Shown here: positions 45,363 through 54,256 of the stretch, one piece after another
Layout: every line of letters starts with the position of its first letter
Numbering within the stretch: position 1 is the stretch's first letter
IMG/VR virus record: IMGVR_UViG_3300010158_000027
Location: 62,001 to 126,000 of that record
Source of the DNA: a virus
DNA: 64,000 bases
Reading direction: 5' to 3' (one strand)
Notes under the pieces: model-generated
Database searches by the model: none
Told to the model about the DNA's origin: nothing
What the model saw: only the letters and a program-made list of their open reading frames with translations
Translations under genes and position numbers: made by a program

Positions 45363-45816
45363 TTTGAGATGTGTAATTTATTAGTTTATTTATTTTTTTA
45401 ATTGATTGTTCGACTTTTAACTTATCTGCCGTACTTACGTGTGTGTCTGACAAGTTGTCAGTATTTTTTCCATGTCGATGTAAATACTGGTTTTCCATTC
45501 CTGTGTCTTTTTTAAGTTTTTTACTTGTTTCGTCGTCACCTCTCCATACTCGTAAAACCTCATCACACCATTTTTTCATTCTATCACCACCGTTTAATAT
45601 AAATGGTGCGTCCTCTTTATTACCACCATAACTATCAAACCAATTTTTAATTCGTTTTATTTGTTGGTATGTAATGTGATCTGAACCGGTTAGTTCTTTA
45701 TTTCTATTAAACCCTTCGGTGTTACTATTCGCATCAACCGAAGAAAAACATTTTTTAAGATGATTTATTAACTCTTCGGGTAACTTAGCCTTTCTATCGT
45801 ATAAGTTACTGTTCAT
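45346..45816 (-). CDS. hypothetical protein
   Basis: 156 residues. LPEELINHLKKCFSSVD, ITYQQIKRIKNWFDSYGG and MKKWCDEVLRVWR suggest a helical soluble fold; I recall similar proteins in other T4-like phages but cannot name a function. Overlaps neighbouring genes by 11-17 nt. Confidence 0.65.
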   Translation of the reverse strand: MNSNLYDRKAKLPEELINHLKKCFSSVDANSNTEGFNRNKELTGSDHITYQQIKRIKNWFDSYGGNKEDAPFILNGGDRMKKWCDEVLRVWRGDDETSKKLKKDTGMENQYLHRHGKNTDNLSDTHVSTADKLKVEQSIKKINKLINYTSQNGNTI

Positions 45817-46549
45817 CGTTTAATAGTCTTATTATGTCTTGCGTTGATAAACCATTTTGGCTTGCCATCGTTTTTATTTGTTTTAAATTTCTTTTTAATA
45901 GAGATTTGATAACCTCATTATTTTTGTGGTCTTTAGGTTGCTTATCCAAAATGATATCCTCATCTATTTCTTCACTCTCATCCAATCCCTTCTCTTTTAA
46001 AATTAACCTATCAATAAAATTATTTTTATCTTTTATTTTTTTAGGTACTTTTTTATGTAGGTTAGGTTTTTTACCTTGTTGTAATGTCCTTTCTTCTGCG
46101 GAATCTTTATCCAATCCCAACTCATCTTTATAGTATTTTACGGTGTCTTTGTAACCCATAAATTTAGTAGCTTCAAATCCAAAGGCATCCTCCATATCTT
46201 CCTCTGCAACCACACCTTCACCGTAATATCCGTACCACCCTCTTAATAGTGGATCTCTTGGATTTCTAGCCATCCCAACGGTTTTATCCATAGTTGTTGA
46301 TCCTTTAACGGTAGATGCCGGATCTAATATCGGAATGTCAGATGAATTCCATGTTCCGTCAAGTCCAACTAATTCCGTAACCTCCTCCTCATTTCCTTCT
46401 TTTTTTGTTTTTGATTTAAAAATTTCATGACTTTTACATGGCATATATTTTCTATTACCATCTTCATTGTGATAGTGTGATCCACTACAGTTTAAAGTTT
46501 TGGCAACCCTTTCGGCTCTTTCCTTTGTAGAATATTTATATGATTTCAT
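45806..46549 (-). CDS. conserved-looking phage protein
   Basis: 247 residues. The N-terminus (YSTKERAERVAKTLNCSG, HYHNEDGNRKYMPCKSHEIF) holds Cys and His residues that could bind a metal. The middle is acidic; the C-terminal 40 residues are helical. First gene of the leftward operon ending at 44019, with the box TATTTATAGGTAAAA 13 nt upstream of its ATG. Function unknown. Confidence 0.65.
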   Translation of the reverse strand: MKSYKYSTKERAERVAKTLNCSGSHYHNEDGNRKYMPCKSHEIFKSKTKKEGNEEEVTELVGLDGTWNSSDIPILDPASTVKGSTTMDKTVGMARNPRDPLLRGWYGYYGEGVVAEEDMEDAFGFEATKFMGYKDTVKYYKDELGLDKDSAEERTLQQGKKPNLHKKVPKKIKDKNNFIDRLILKEKGLDESEEIDEDIILDKQPKDHKNNEVIKSLLKRNLKQIKTMASQNGLSTQDIIRLLNDEQ

Positions 46550-46562
46550 ATCCGCTTTTACC

Positions 46563-46590
46563 TATAAATACTGCGAACAAACTATTTATC
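46563..46590. promoter_or_regulatory. divergent pair of late promoter boxes
   Basis: Minus strand: TATTTATA (46563-46570) then GGTAAAA, 13 nt before the ATG at 46549. Plus strand: TATTTATC (46583-46590) then ATAAAAAAA, 11 nt before the ATG at 46602. The two boxes face away from each other in a 52-nt gap. Confidence 0.6.
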
Positions 46591-46601
46591 ATAAAAAAAG
46601 A

Positions 46602-49271
46602 ATGCCGAGCCAAAACATAAATTCATATTATTACCCAAAATATCGAACAAAATTAAACTATGGACATTATTTTGATCTTACCTTGGCTTCTGACGAAAGA
46701 GGATACGATGAGGAGGTGGTGTTCTCAAATAAGTTAATCGGGGAGGATGACGGTAATAGGTTACCTATATTTATAGATTTAAACAACACATTAACAACTA
46801 CCCAACCCTTTATTAATTTTGGTGATTATATTTCAGGTAACACTTTAGTATCTAAAAATTATTATAATCCAAACAGTTTAGATTTAACTTGTTTAACGGC
46901 ATATACAAGTACATGTGATATTGGGCTTGTGGGAACCGATAATGGATTATATACCGAACTAACGGGTCAACCGTTACAATATACTATGGGTGTAGATGAT
47001 ACCCATAAATTCGATCCTCATTATAGAGACAGACGATTTAAAATGCATCCAGTGACGGGATATACTCAACCACCTAATGTTGTTTTTTCGGGTCGACCAA
47101 AAGATTCTATTTATAACATGGTTTATAAATCTGATCCGGTTATCGGTTATTACCAAGAACTTTATGGTGGATTCTATCAGGGGTTTTATAAATTAAACGG
47201 ATATGATTATGAAGTTTTTCCTGAGAGAATAAATAAGGGGTGGTCGGTAGAGATGGTTTTAAAACCGAGAACCAACGATGAATATTTTATTAACAACTCA
47301 ACTGAAGAATATTTAAACAACAAATACCCAAATAATAGTGGAACTTTCTTTTATTTTGGTACAAGAGCTGAAAACAAATTTTACCATAATGCTGAGGGTT
47401 CACCAAGTTCCGATAGTGGATATACAAGAAATACTGAAGATTTAACTTGTTTATCATCTTGTGCTTGTACCAACACTGGGGTCACAAACGCCAATTGTGT
47501 TGATATATATCCAAGTAGTGGGTTCACTACCATACATAATGTTGGGTGTAATTGTGGATGTGCTAGTACTGAGCGAGTACCGTTTCCTGAGACTAATCCA
47601 ATGTTCGATGTTTTATCAAACGCACTTTCGTTTAGATTTAATGGTTGTTCGGAGAATCCAAGTATCGGGGTTAAATATATTAAAATTACTGGATCATGTG
47701 TAACCACCGGAACATGTGAAACAACGGGAACCACATTCCAAACGGGATATACGATAACTGAAGTGTTTTCGGATCCAATCTACGACATATGTGGAATTGA
47801 GTGTGGTGATCTTATACCTGATAGATGGGTTATGATTAGTGCGGTTTTTGAGAGATATCGCACCATAGAGGATTGTGATTTACAAAATCTGGGGGGATTA
47901 AACGATATGCGAACGGTAACTACCCAATCATCTTTAGATGGTAATTCATATAGACTAATCAGTCCACCCCAAACACATACAGGATCAATTCTCGAACCTG
48001 AAATCCACAAAATTAATTTTAAAACTAAATGGTTCGATGATTTAAAATATAGATTGGGAACTTTAAAACTATACGTAAACGGTTATCTGTTTATGATAAT
48101 TGAAGATTTTGAAGAGGTTATCCCAAGAGAATTAAATACAGAAAAAGAAAAACAAGTCGGGGTTCCGTTTAACATTTCTTTTGGTGGGGGAACGCAAGGA
48201 TTACATGATCATTTAATTTTTTCAGGGTGTTCACAACCTAACGGACCATACACACAAGATCCCGAGTTATTTCCAAATAATATATTAAGTGGAACAACAT
48301 TGAGTGGGTTATCAACAAATATTTTACTGGAAGAGAATTTTGGTGGAACATTTATGGGGGGGATATCTCAATTTAGAATGTATACCGAACCGTTGGATTT
48401 TACGCAGATACAACACAATACTAGAATATTAAAAGATAAATTCGGTTTATTTGATTATTATTGCCCATCATGTTATGACGGTTATATAGTATTAAACATT
48501 CATACTGTTATTAACGTATATAGTGGTAGTATCATTTCAAATATTACTGTTAATAATGATTTCCCAGTACCTTCAGATACGACTGTTGGGTATGATGTTA
48601 CCTTAAACGTAATAAGTGGATCACCAATCAATCTTAAAGGTGAAATCATCATACCTAAAGGTCAGATGACAGCATCTAAATTAATAACGATAGACGACTC
48701 GTACGGTAGATTGGTTAATGATGCGATAATAAAACCTCCATTTGTTACTATGGGTAATAATAATATTAGAGTTAATCACGTAATAGAAAGGGATATGATA
48801 ATATACGAATCTCCAGTATTACCTAAACCAACACCAATACCTACGGCAACACCTACGTCGACACCAACAACAACACCGACAGGTACTTTAACATCGACAC
48901 CAACAATGACACCTACACCAACGCCGACACCGACTCCGATGTTAGGGGTTGCGTATTATGGTAAAATTAATAAGAAAAATATTAACCAAACTGATGTTGG
49001 GTTATTGGATGAATTGTTAACGAACGATATATTATCAACACACATAAATTATGTGGATGAACAAGGTTATTGTTATTTATTAATTCCAGAAACATTTACT
49101 CAACCTGAAACATTTAGAGACAGTGAAGAGGGTTGTGATGGATTTATTATTCCGTTTATTCAGACGGAAACTTTAAATATTTCTGACGATTTCGGAAATG
49201 TGATTATTTATTATGTATATAGATCATTTGTGTCCACTTATTCAAGTGTGGATGTATGGGTTTGTAATTAA
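46602..49271 (+). CDS. large virion adhesin/tail fibre-type protein with Pro-Thr linker
   Basis: 889 residues from the ATG at 46602, which is 11 nt after the promoter box; the frame runs back to 46500 but that part overlaps the divergent gene. Residues 1-640 are beta-rich with a Cys-rich segment (CSCACTN region, about 285-330) and a concanavalin/LamG-like part (WSVEMVLKPR, YRLGTLKLYVNGYLFMIIEDF, GGISQFRMYTEPL). Residues about 740-780 are a Pro-Thr repeat linker. A C-terminal domain of about 100 residues follows. No signal peptide, so a virion fibre or adhesin is more likely than a secreted protein. Confidence 0.7.
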   Translation: MPSQNINSYYYPKYRTKLNYGHYFDLTLASDERGYDEEVVFSNKLIGEDDGNRLPIFIDLNNTLTTTQPFINFGDYISGNTLVSKNYYNPNSLDLTCLTAYTSTCDIGLVGTDNGLYTELTGQPLQYTMGVDDTHKFDPHYRDRRFKMHPVTGYTQPPNVVFSGRPKDSIYNMVYKSDPVIGYYQELYGGFYQGFYKLNGYDYEVFPERINKGWSVEMVLKPRTNDEYFINNSTEEYLNNKYPNNSGTFFYFGTRAENKFYHNAEGSPSSDSGYTRNTEDLTCLSSCACTNTGVTNANCVDIYPSSGFTTIHNVGCNCGCASTERVPFPETNPMFDVLSNALSFRFNGCSENPSIGVKYIKITGSCVTTGTCETTGTTFQTGYTITEVFSDPIYDICGIECGDLIPDRWVMISAVFERYRTIEDCDLQNLGGLNDMRTVTTQSSLDGNSYRLISPPQTHTGSILEPEIHKINFKTKWFDDLKYRLGTLKLYVNGYLFMIIEDFEEVIPRELNTEKEKQVGVPFNISFGGGTQGLHDHLIFSGCSQPNGPYTQDPELFPNNILSGTTLSGLSTNILLEENFGGTFMGGISQFRMYTEPLDFTQIQHNTRILKDKFGLFDYYCPSCYDGYIVLNIHTVINVYSGSIISNITVNNDFPVPSDTTVGYDVTLNVISGSPINLKGEIIIPKGQMTASKLITIDDSYGRLVNDAIIKPPFVTMGNNNIRVNHVIERDMIIYESPVLPKPTPIPTATPTSTPTTTPTGTLTSTPTMTPTPTPTPTPMLGVAYYGKINKKNINQTDVGLLDELLTNDILSTHINYVDEQGYCYLLIPETFTQPETFRDSEEGCDGFIIPFIQTETLNISDDFGNVIIYYVYRSFVSTYSSVDVWVCN

Positions 49272-49284
49272 AATTTATATGTGA

Positions 49285-49779
49285 ATGGTAAAATTTAACA
49301 CTAGTGGTGGAATTGGCGTAATGGGCTTTATTAGTCCAATGGACTCTAGGGACACATATGCGGTTGTTGACCCATTATATGGTATTGACGGGTTAAGAAA
49401 CGTTGACACATTAGACGATTTAAACGAGATTCCTGAGGACAGACGACGTTCGGGGATGATTGTCGGTGTTAGTGGTGGTACCGTATATTATAAATTAAAA
49501 GATGTAGAGTGGATAGGTGAAATTATTGATTGGATTGAAATCGATTTCACAAAAATAACACATGTAGATAAGGAATCACCAATTGGATTAATCGACGGAA
49601 TTAATAATACTTTTGAATTATTATATGACCCAATACCAAATTCCGAACATTTATATTTAAATGGATTATTAAACGATTCGGGGGTAGATGAGGACTATTT
49701 AATCGATGGTAAAGTAATTTATTTCTCAATTCCTCCAGATATTGGTATGAAAATTAAGTGCAGTTACAGAACTTTTTAA
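49285..49779 (+). CDS. small tail-fibre-associated protein sharing the fibre C-terminal domain
   Basis: 164 residues. The C-terminal 70 residues (NNTFELLYDP, EHLYLNGLLNDSG, DYLIDGKVIYFSIPP) resemble the last 65 residues of the long fibre at 50336 (YLNGLL, DYTMNGNDVEFSIAP). It follows the adhesin gene after 13 nt. Probably part of the host-recognition apparatus. Confidence 0.65.
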   Translation: MVKFNTSGGIGVMGFISPMDSRDTYAVVDPLYGIDGLRNVDTLDDLNEIPEDRRRSGMIVGVSGGTVYYKLKDVEWIGEIIDWIEIDFTKITHVDKESPIGLIDGINNTFELLYDPIPNSEHLYLNGLLNDSGVDEDYLIDGKVIYFSIPPDIGMKIKCSYRTF

Positions 49780-49800
49780 GGTAGCCCACTATTTAATAGT

Positions 49801-50076
49801 ATGGGAGAATCCAGTGACATAAAAAAAATAGAGACAAAAATGGAAGACAGTAAAACATATATCACATCAGACTTATACTTAACAGCCTACTTAAAGGTTA
49901 AAGGACATAAATATTCAGTGGATAGAGTTAAATCAAAATCAAATTTTGTTTTTGAAAAGTCGTCCGATTTATTATCCGACGTAAACGATTATTTATCGGA
50001 GTCTGGATCTTGTGAACCCTTAATCTATACAAACGCAATTAAGAACTTAAAAAATCTATTATATAATAATCGATAA
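49801..50076 (+). CDS. small DUF5659-like protein
   Basis: 91 residues: TYITSDLYLTAYLKVKGHKY followed by NFVFEKSSDL and a helical end. The TSDLYLAAYLK-GH start fits small DUF5659-type proteins as I remember them; function unknown. Last gene before a 259-nt non-coding gap. Confidence 0.65.
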   Translation: MGESSDIKKIETKMEDSKTYITSDLYLTAYLKVKGHKYSVDRVKSKSNFVFEKSSDLLSDVNDYLSESGSCEPLIYTNAIKNLKNLLYNNR

Positions 50077-50091
50077 TTTTTTTTATCGATT
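50068..50091 (+). terminator. weak candidate terminator
   Basis: A 9-bp stem AATCGATAA / TTATCGATT with a T6 loop directly at the end of the 49801 gene. The T-run after the stem is short (TTTGGG), so termination may be partial. Confidence 0.35.
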
Positions 50092-50335
50092 TTGGGCTTT
50101 TGCGAAAGTTCATGATATTTATATAAAAATGATTTTACCGTTTGGTAAAACGATTACTATTTATATTTAAAAATCTTATTTAAAATCCTTATTTACAACC
50201 CTTATTTGTATTCCGTGAGATCGCACGAATATTTTTTTCATGCCCTCTAAGTCCATTATTTATATTTATCATTCAAGGATTTTTCCTACTCGTGTAAAGT
50301 TCACATAATAAATAAATAATTAAAAACAAATTTTT
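50092..50335 (+). promoter_or_regulatory. long regulatory gap before the fibre gene with three TATTTATA boxes and a hairpin
   Basis: Non-coding. TATTTATA occurs at 50116-50123, 50158-50165 and 50257-50264, with TATTTATC at 50263-50270. An inverted repeat TTTTACC-GTTT-GGTAAAA lies at 50133-50150. A 13-bp direct repeat occupies 50175-50213. It also holds a possible 13-codon leader frame from ATG 50129. The gap ends in an A-rich leader before ATG 50336. It is the richest cluster of promoter-like boxes in the window, suiting strong late fibre expression. Confidence 0.45.
50175..50213 (+). repeat. three 13-bp direct repeats
   Basis: CTTATTT recurs at 50175, 50088+100 (50188) and 50201, exactly 13 nt apart, with partly conserved flanks (CTTATTTAAAATC, CTTATTTACAACC, CTTATTTGTATTC). 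Iteron-like; could be a protein-binding site. Confidence 0.6.
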
Positions 50336-53300
50336 ATGTCAAATACTAAAATTGTCTTAAATAGACAGTCCGATTTAATATTGGACAATGCGGAAATTAC
50401 ATCACCAGTTGGTATCGTCTTAGCTGACATCGCTGGAGCTACTGATGCAATATCTGCTGAAGAATCATTAAGAATAGCTGGTGTTGAACAAGTAACTCAA
50501 CTGGTAAAAACGGAACAAGATACTCGCGTCGCTGCTGTATCTACTGAAGAGTCTGCTCGTATCGCTGGTGATGCTAACCTTCAAAACCAAATCGACAATG
50601 TACTATCTAATGTTGATGGTGCTGCTTTGGATTCATTAACTGAAATCGTTGGAGCATTCCAATCTGCTGATGATGACTTGAATGGTGCTATCACACTTTT
50701 AGCTAACACTGCAAGTTCTGCATTGTCAACTGAAGTTGAAGCTCGTATCTCTGATGTTGATGCTGAACAAGCAAGAGCTGAATCAGCTGAAGCTGTATTG
50801 ACTGCTGATTTATCTGCTGAAGTTTCTCGTGCAATGGCTGCTGAAGACGCAATGGATAATAGATACTCTACAGAAATCTCTAATGAAGAGTATGCACGTA
50901 TCGCTGCTATAAACGCAGAAGAATCTGCTCGTATCGCTGCTGTTGATGCTGAACAAGCAAGAGCAATGGATGCTGAAGCTAGTTTATTCGATTCTATCCT
51001 TTCTGAAGAAGGTAGAGCAATGGATGCTGAAGCTAGTTTAGCTACATTTATCGCTGCTGAACACAGTGAACACATCGCAAACGAATTATCTATCGTTACG
51101 GCAATGGATGCTGCTGATTCAGCTGAAGCATCTGCTCGTATCGCTGGTGATGCATCTTTAACTGCTGATTTGTCTGCTGAAGTTGCTGCTCGTGGAACTG
51201 CTGTTGATGCTGAAGAATCTGCAAGAATTGAACAATTTAAGTTTTTAGATTATAAACATAACGTACGTGAATCTGAATTGACTTCTGATTTATCAAGTGA
51301 AGTTGCTGCTAGAGGAAATGCTATCGATAATGAAGCATCTGCAAGAATCGATGGTGACCAATCACTACAAAACCAAATTGATTTCATCACAGACAACACT
51401 GATGCTGCTGCAATTGATTCATTAACTGAAATCGTTGCTGCTTTCCAAAGTGCTGACGGAGAAATCAATGGTGCAATTACTACATTAGCTGATGCTGCTG
51501 GAGCTAACTTGTCAACTGAAGTTGCTCGTGCTACAAGTGCTGAAGGTGTATTAACTGCTGATTTATCTTCTGAAGTTGCTGCAAGAGAAGCTGCTGTTTC
51601 TATGGAAGAAGCTGCTCGTATTGCTGATGTTGATGCTGAAGAGTCAAGAGCTATCGCTGCTGAAGGTGTATTAACTGCCGATTTATCTACTGAAGTTGCT
51701 GCTCGTATCGCTGATGTTGATGCTGAAGAGTCTCGTGCTATTGCTGCTGATGAGTCAATCGCTGCTGGTTTATTTGATGAAATCGTTGATAGAGCTGCTG
51801 CGGTTTCTACTGAAACATCTGCACGTATTGCTGACGTTGATGCTGAAGAATCTCGTGCTATTGCTGCTGAAGGTGTATTAACTGCCGATTTATCTGCTGA
51901 AGCATCTACTAGATATGCTAACGATTACAAATTGACATCTGATTTAAATTCAGAAATCACAAACAGAGGAAATGCTGTTGATGCTGAAGCGTCTTACAGA
52001 GTTGCTGGAGATTTATCTCTACAAAACCAAATTGACTTCATCACAGAAAACATCGACCCAGTTGCTATCGATTCATTAACTGAAATCGTTGCTGCTTTCC
52101 AAACTGCTGATGGTGATATTAACGGAGCAATTACTACATTAGCTGATGCTGCTGCTGCTGGTTTATCAACTGAGGTTGAAAGAGCTACAAGTGCTGAAGG
52201 TGTATTAACTGCTGATTTGTCTACTGAAGTTGCGGCTCGTATTGCTGATGTTGATGCTGAAGAATCTGCTCGTATCGCTGCTGTAAATGCTGAAGCGTCT
52301 ACTGCTAGAGCTGCTGAAGGTGTATTAACTGCTGATTTATCAAGTGAAGTATCTGCAAGAATCGCTGACGTTGATGCTGAAGAAGCAAGAGCAATGTCTG
52401 CTGAGTTAGTTTTAACAAACGATTTATCTGCTGAAGTTTCTAACAGAATAGCTGATGTTGATGCTGAAGAATCAAGAGCTACTGCTGCTGAAGCGGTATT
52501 GACTGCTGATTTATCAAGTGAAATGTCTGCACGTATTGCTGACGTTGATGCTGAAGAAGCAAGTAGAGTTAAAGCTGATGCATTTATTACTAAAGAATTA
52601 TCTTCTGAAGTTTCTAACAGAGGAACTGCTGTAACTGCTGAAGCATCTTACCGTGTTTCAGGTGATTTGTCACTTCAAAACCAAATTGACTTCATTACAT
52701 CTAACGTTGATGCTGCGGCAATCGATTCATTAACTGAAATCGTTTCTGCATTCCAATCTGCTGATGGTGATATCAACAACGCAATCACTACATTAGCTGA
52801 TGCTGCTGGTGCTAACTTGTCAACTGAAGTTGCAAGAGCTGAAAGTGCTGAAGGTGTATTGACTGCTGATTTATCAAGTGAAGTATCTGCTCGTTTAGCT
52901 CAAATCCAATCAGTGGGTAATGATATTGATGATGAAAAAGCATCAAGACAAGCCGCTGTTTCTGCTGAAGTATCTGCTCGTATCTCTGATGTTGATGCTG
53001 AAGAATCAAGAGCTATCGCTGCTGAAGGTGTTTTAACATCAGATTTATCTTCTGAAGTTGCTAACAGAGAAGCTGCAATATCTGCTGAAGAATCAATGAG
53101 AGTTGAAGCTGATGCATCTATCGCTGCTGAATTGTCTTCTGACATTGCTGGATTAGCTGATGTTGATGGAACAACTATCGTTCTTAACGGTGGTACTAAC
53201 CAAATCGAATTAGCTGACGAAGTTGCTGCTGGTGCTGGTGGAAATAGAACGTTCTTAGGTGAAATCGATATCGAAACAATCTTGAAAGTAGGTGGTGTTG

Positions 53301-53719
53301 ATGTAATGGCTGAAATTAGTTCAGAAATTGCAAGAGCTGAAGCTGCTGAAGCGTCTATCGCTGAAGAATTGTCTACTGAAGTATCTTACTTAATCGCTAA
53401 CACAGATTTAGGTTCAATTGACTCATTCGCTGAGATGGTTGATACATTAAACTCTGAAATATCTCGTGCTGAAAGTGCTGAAGTTAGTATGACTGCGGAT
53501 TTCGTAAATATCTACGCTAAACACGTTGGAATCGAAGCTCCAAATGGTACTAAAACACTTTTCGTTCTTGGTACTCCAGTTAGAACAGGTTCAGAATTAG
53601 TATACTTGAATGGTTTGTTATTGACTCCATCTGAAGATTATACTATGAATGGAAATGATGTTGAATTCTCTATCGCTCCTGCAGCAACTGATACAATCAG
53701 TGCTTACGGTGTATGTTAA
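50336..53719 (+). CDS. long coiled-coil tail fibre protein
   Basis: 1127 residues, dominated by Ala/Glu/Ser/Asp heptad-like sequence with endless variants of TADLSSEVAARIADVDAEES, expected to form a trimeric coiled-coil shaft. Four larger units start SLQNQIDFIT and continue IDSLTEIVAAFQSADG and ITTLADAAGANLSTEV, at about residues 82, 344, 562 and 781 (spacings about 262, 218 and 219). Residues 925-1060 are a non-repetitive collar. The last 65 residues (TKTLFVLGTP, YLNGLLLTPSEDY) form a tip domain also found in the 49285 protein. The gene has its own long upstream regulatory gap and a strong terminator. Confidence 0.85.
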   Translation: MSNTKIVLNRQSDLILDNAEITSPVGIVLADIAGATDAISAEESLRIAGVEQVTQLVKTEQDTRVAAVSTEESARIAGDANLQNQIDNVLSNVDGAALDSLTEIVGAFQSADDDLNGAITLLANTASSALSTEVEARISDVDAEQARAESAEAVLTADLSAEVSRAMAAEDAMDNRYSTEISNEEYARIAAINAEESARIAAVDAEQARAMDAEASLFDSILSEEGRAMDAEASLATFIAAEHSEHIANELSIVTAMDAADSAEASARIAGDASLTADLSAEVAARGTAVDAEESARIEQFKFLDYKHNVRESELTSDLSSEVAARGNAIDNEASARIDGDQSLQNQIDFITDNTDAAAIDSLTEIVAAFQSADGEINGAITTLADAAGANLSTEVARATSAEGVLTADLSSEVAAREAAVSMEEAARIADVDAEESRAIAAEGVLTADLSTEVAARIADVDAEESRAIAADESIAAGLFDEIVDRAAAVSTETSARIADVDAEESRAIAAEGVLTADLSAEASTRYANDYKLTSDLNSEITNRGNAVDAEASYRVAGDLSLQNQIDFITENIDPVAIDSLTEIVAAFQTADGDINGAITTLADAAAAGLSTEVERATSAEGVLTADLSTEVAARIADVDAEESARIAAVNAEASTARAAEGVLTADLSSEVSARIADVDAEEARAMSAELVLTNDLSAEVSNRIADVDAEESRATAAEAVLTADLSSEMSARIADVDAEEASRVKADAFITKELSSEVSNRGTAVTAEASYRVSGDLSLQNQIDFITSNVDAAAIDSLTEIVSAFQSADGDINNAITTLADAAGANLSTEVARAESAEGVLTADLSSEVSARLAQIQSVGNDIDDEKASRQAAVSAEVSARISDVDAEESRAIAAEGVLTSDLSSEVANREAAISAEESMRVEADASIAAELSSDIAGLADVDGTTIVLNGGTNQIELADEVAAGAGGNRTFLGEIDIETILKVGGVDVMAEISSEIARAEAAEASIAEELSTEVSYLIANTDLGSIDSFAEMVDTLNSEISRAESAEVSMTADFVNIYAKHVGIEAPNGTKTLFVLGTPVRTGSELVYLNGLLLTPSEDYTMNGNDVEFSIAPAATDTISAYGVC

Positions 53720-53744
53720 TTCATCATTAAAATAATGAAACGCA

Positions 53745-53776
53745 AATGGGGGAGGTTTACCTCCCCTATTGTGTTT
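53745..53776 (+). terminator. intrinsic terminator after the fibre gene
   Basis: GGGGAGG / CCTCCCC stem with a TTTA loop, extended by flanking A-T pairs to about 11 bp (53745-53770), followed by GTGTTTTT. Confidence 0.88.
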
Positions 53777-53811
53777 TTATAATAAACAATTAAAAATTAA
53801 AAAATTAAAAA
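53777..53811 (+). promoter_or_regulatory. A/T-only leader (repeat 1 of 3)
   Basis: AATAAACAATTAAAAATTAA and further A-rich sequence directly before ATG 53812. Near-copies precede 54257 and 55764. Probably an unstructured, Shine-Dalgarno-free ribosome entry leader. Confidence 0.5.
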
Positions 53812-54225
53812 ATGACACAGAATAAACTTAGAGTGAAAGGTGTTAATAGTGGTGGTGGAACATATCCATCTATGTTATATAACATTGACGCAATTAATGA
53901 TGGTCCATTCCAATTCAATCATATTCGTTATGATGCAAATCAACCTCAAATCTTAACTAACGTATTACAAATTAGTACCATGGGTAGAAATGGTGATAAC
54001 TTTGATTTATTACAAATCATCCAAACCAATCAATTAATTCGAATTACACAAGAAGGTAATCCATCAATTTACCAACAATTCCGAGTTATGGGTGGAGGTC
54101 AGATTACGAAAGGAACGAATGGTGTTTCACCTATATCACCATATATTACATACCCAGTAGCATTTGATGTATTCACTATATCGGATTTTCCACATGATAT
54201 ACCAGTAATCGTTACTGTAGTATAA
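53812..54225 (+). CDS. small fibre-associated protein, unknown
   Basis: 137 residues, beta-rich. It begins MTQNKLRVKGVNSGGGTYP; the KLRVKGV heptapeptide is also at the C-terminus of both following leucine-rich-repeat proteins. It lies in the fibre block and has the same leader as those two genes, so it is likely co-regulated with them. No fold recognised. Confidence 0.7.
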   Translation: MTQNKLRVKGVNSGGGTYPSMLYNIDAINDGPFQFNHIRYDANQPQILTNVLQISTMGRNGDNFDLLQIIQTNQLIRITQEGNPSIYQQFRVMGGGQITKGTNGVSPISPYITYPVAFDVFTISDFPHDIPVIVTVV

Positions 54226-54256
54226 ATAAACAATTAAAAATAAAAAATAAAAAATT
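54226..54256 (+). promoter_or_regulatory. A/T-only leader (repeat 2 of 3)
   Basis: AATAAACAATTAAAAATAAA plus A-rich run before ATG 54257, nearly the same as the leaders of 53812 and 55764. Confidence 0.5.

Noticed and set aside
50175-50213. Possible CRISPR-like array from the three direct repeats
   Set aside because: Units are only 13 nt with no separate spacers and only three copies; this is an iteron-like repeat.
50581-51075. 164-codon minus-strand frame in the fibre gene
   Set aside because: Arises from the repetitive GCT/GAA/TCT codons of the fibre; same periodicity, no independent signals.
53812-54225. Diversity-generating retroelement target near the LRR/fibre genes
   Set aside because: No reverse transcriptase or template repeat was found in the window; variation here is repeat-number type.
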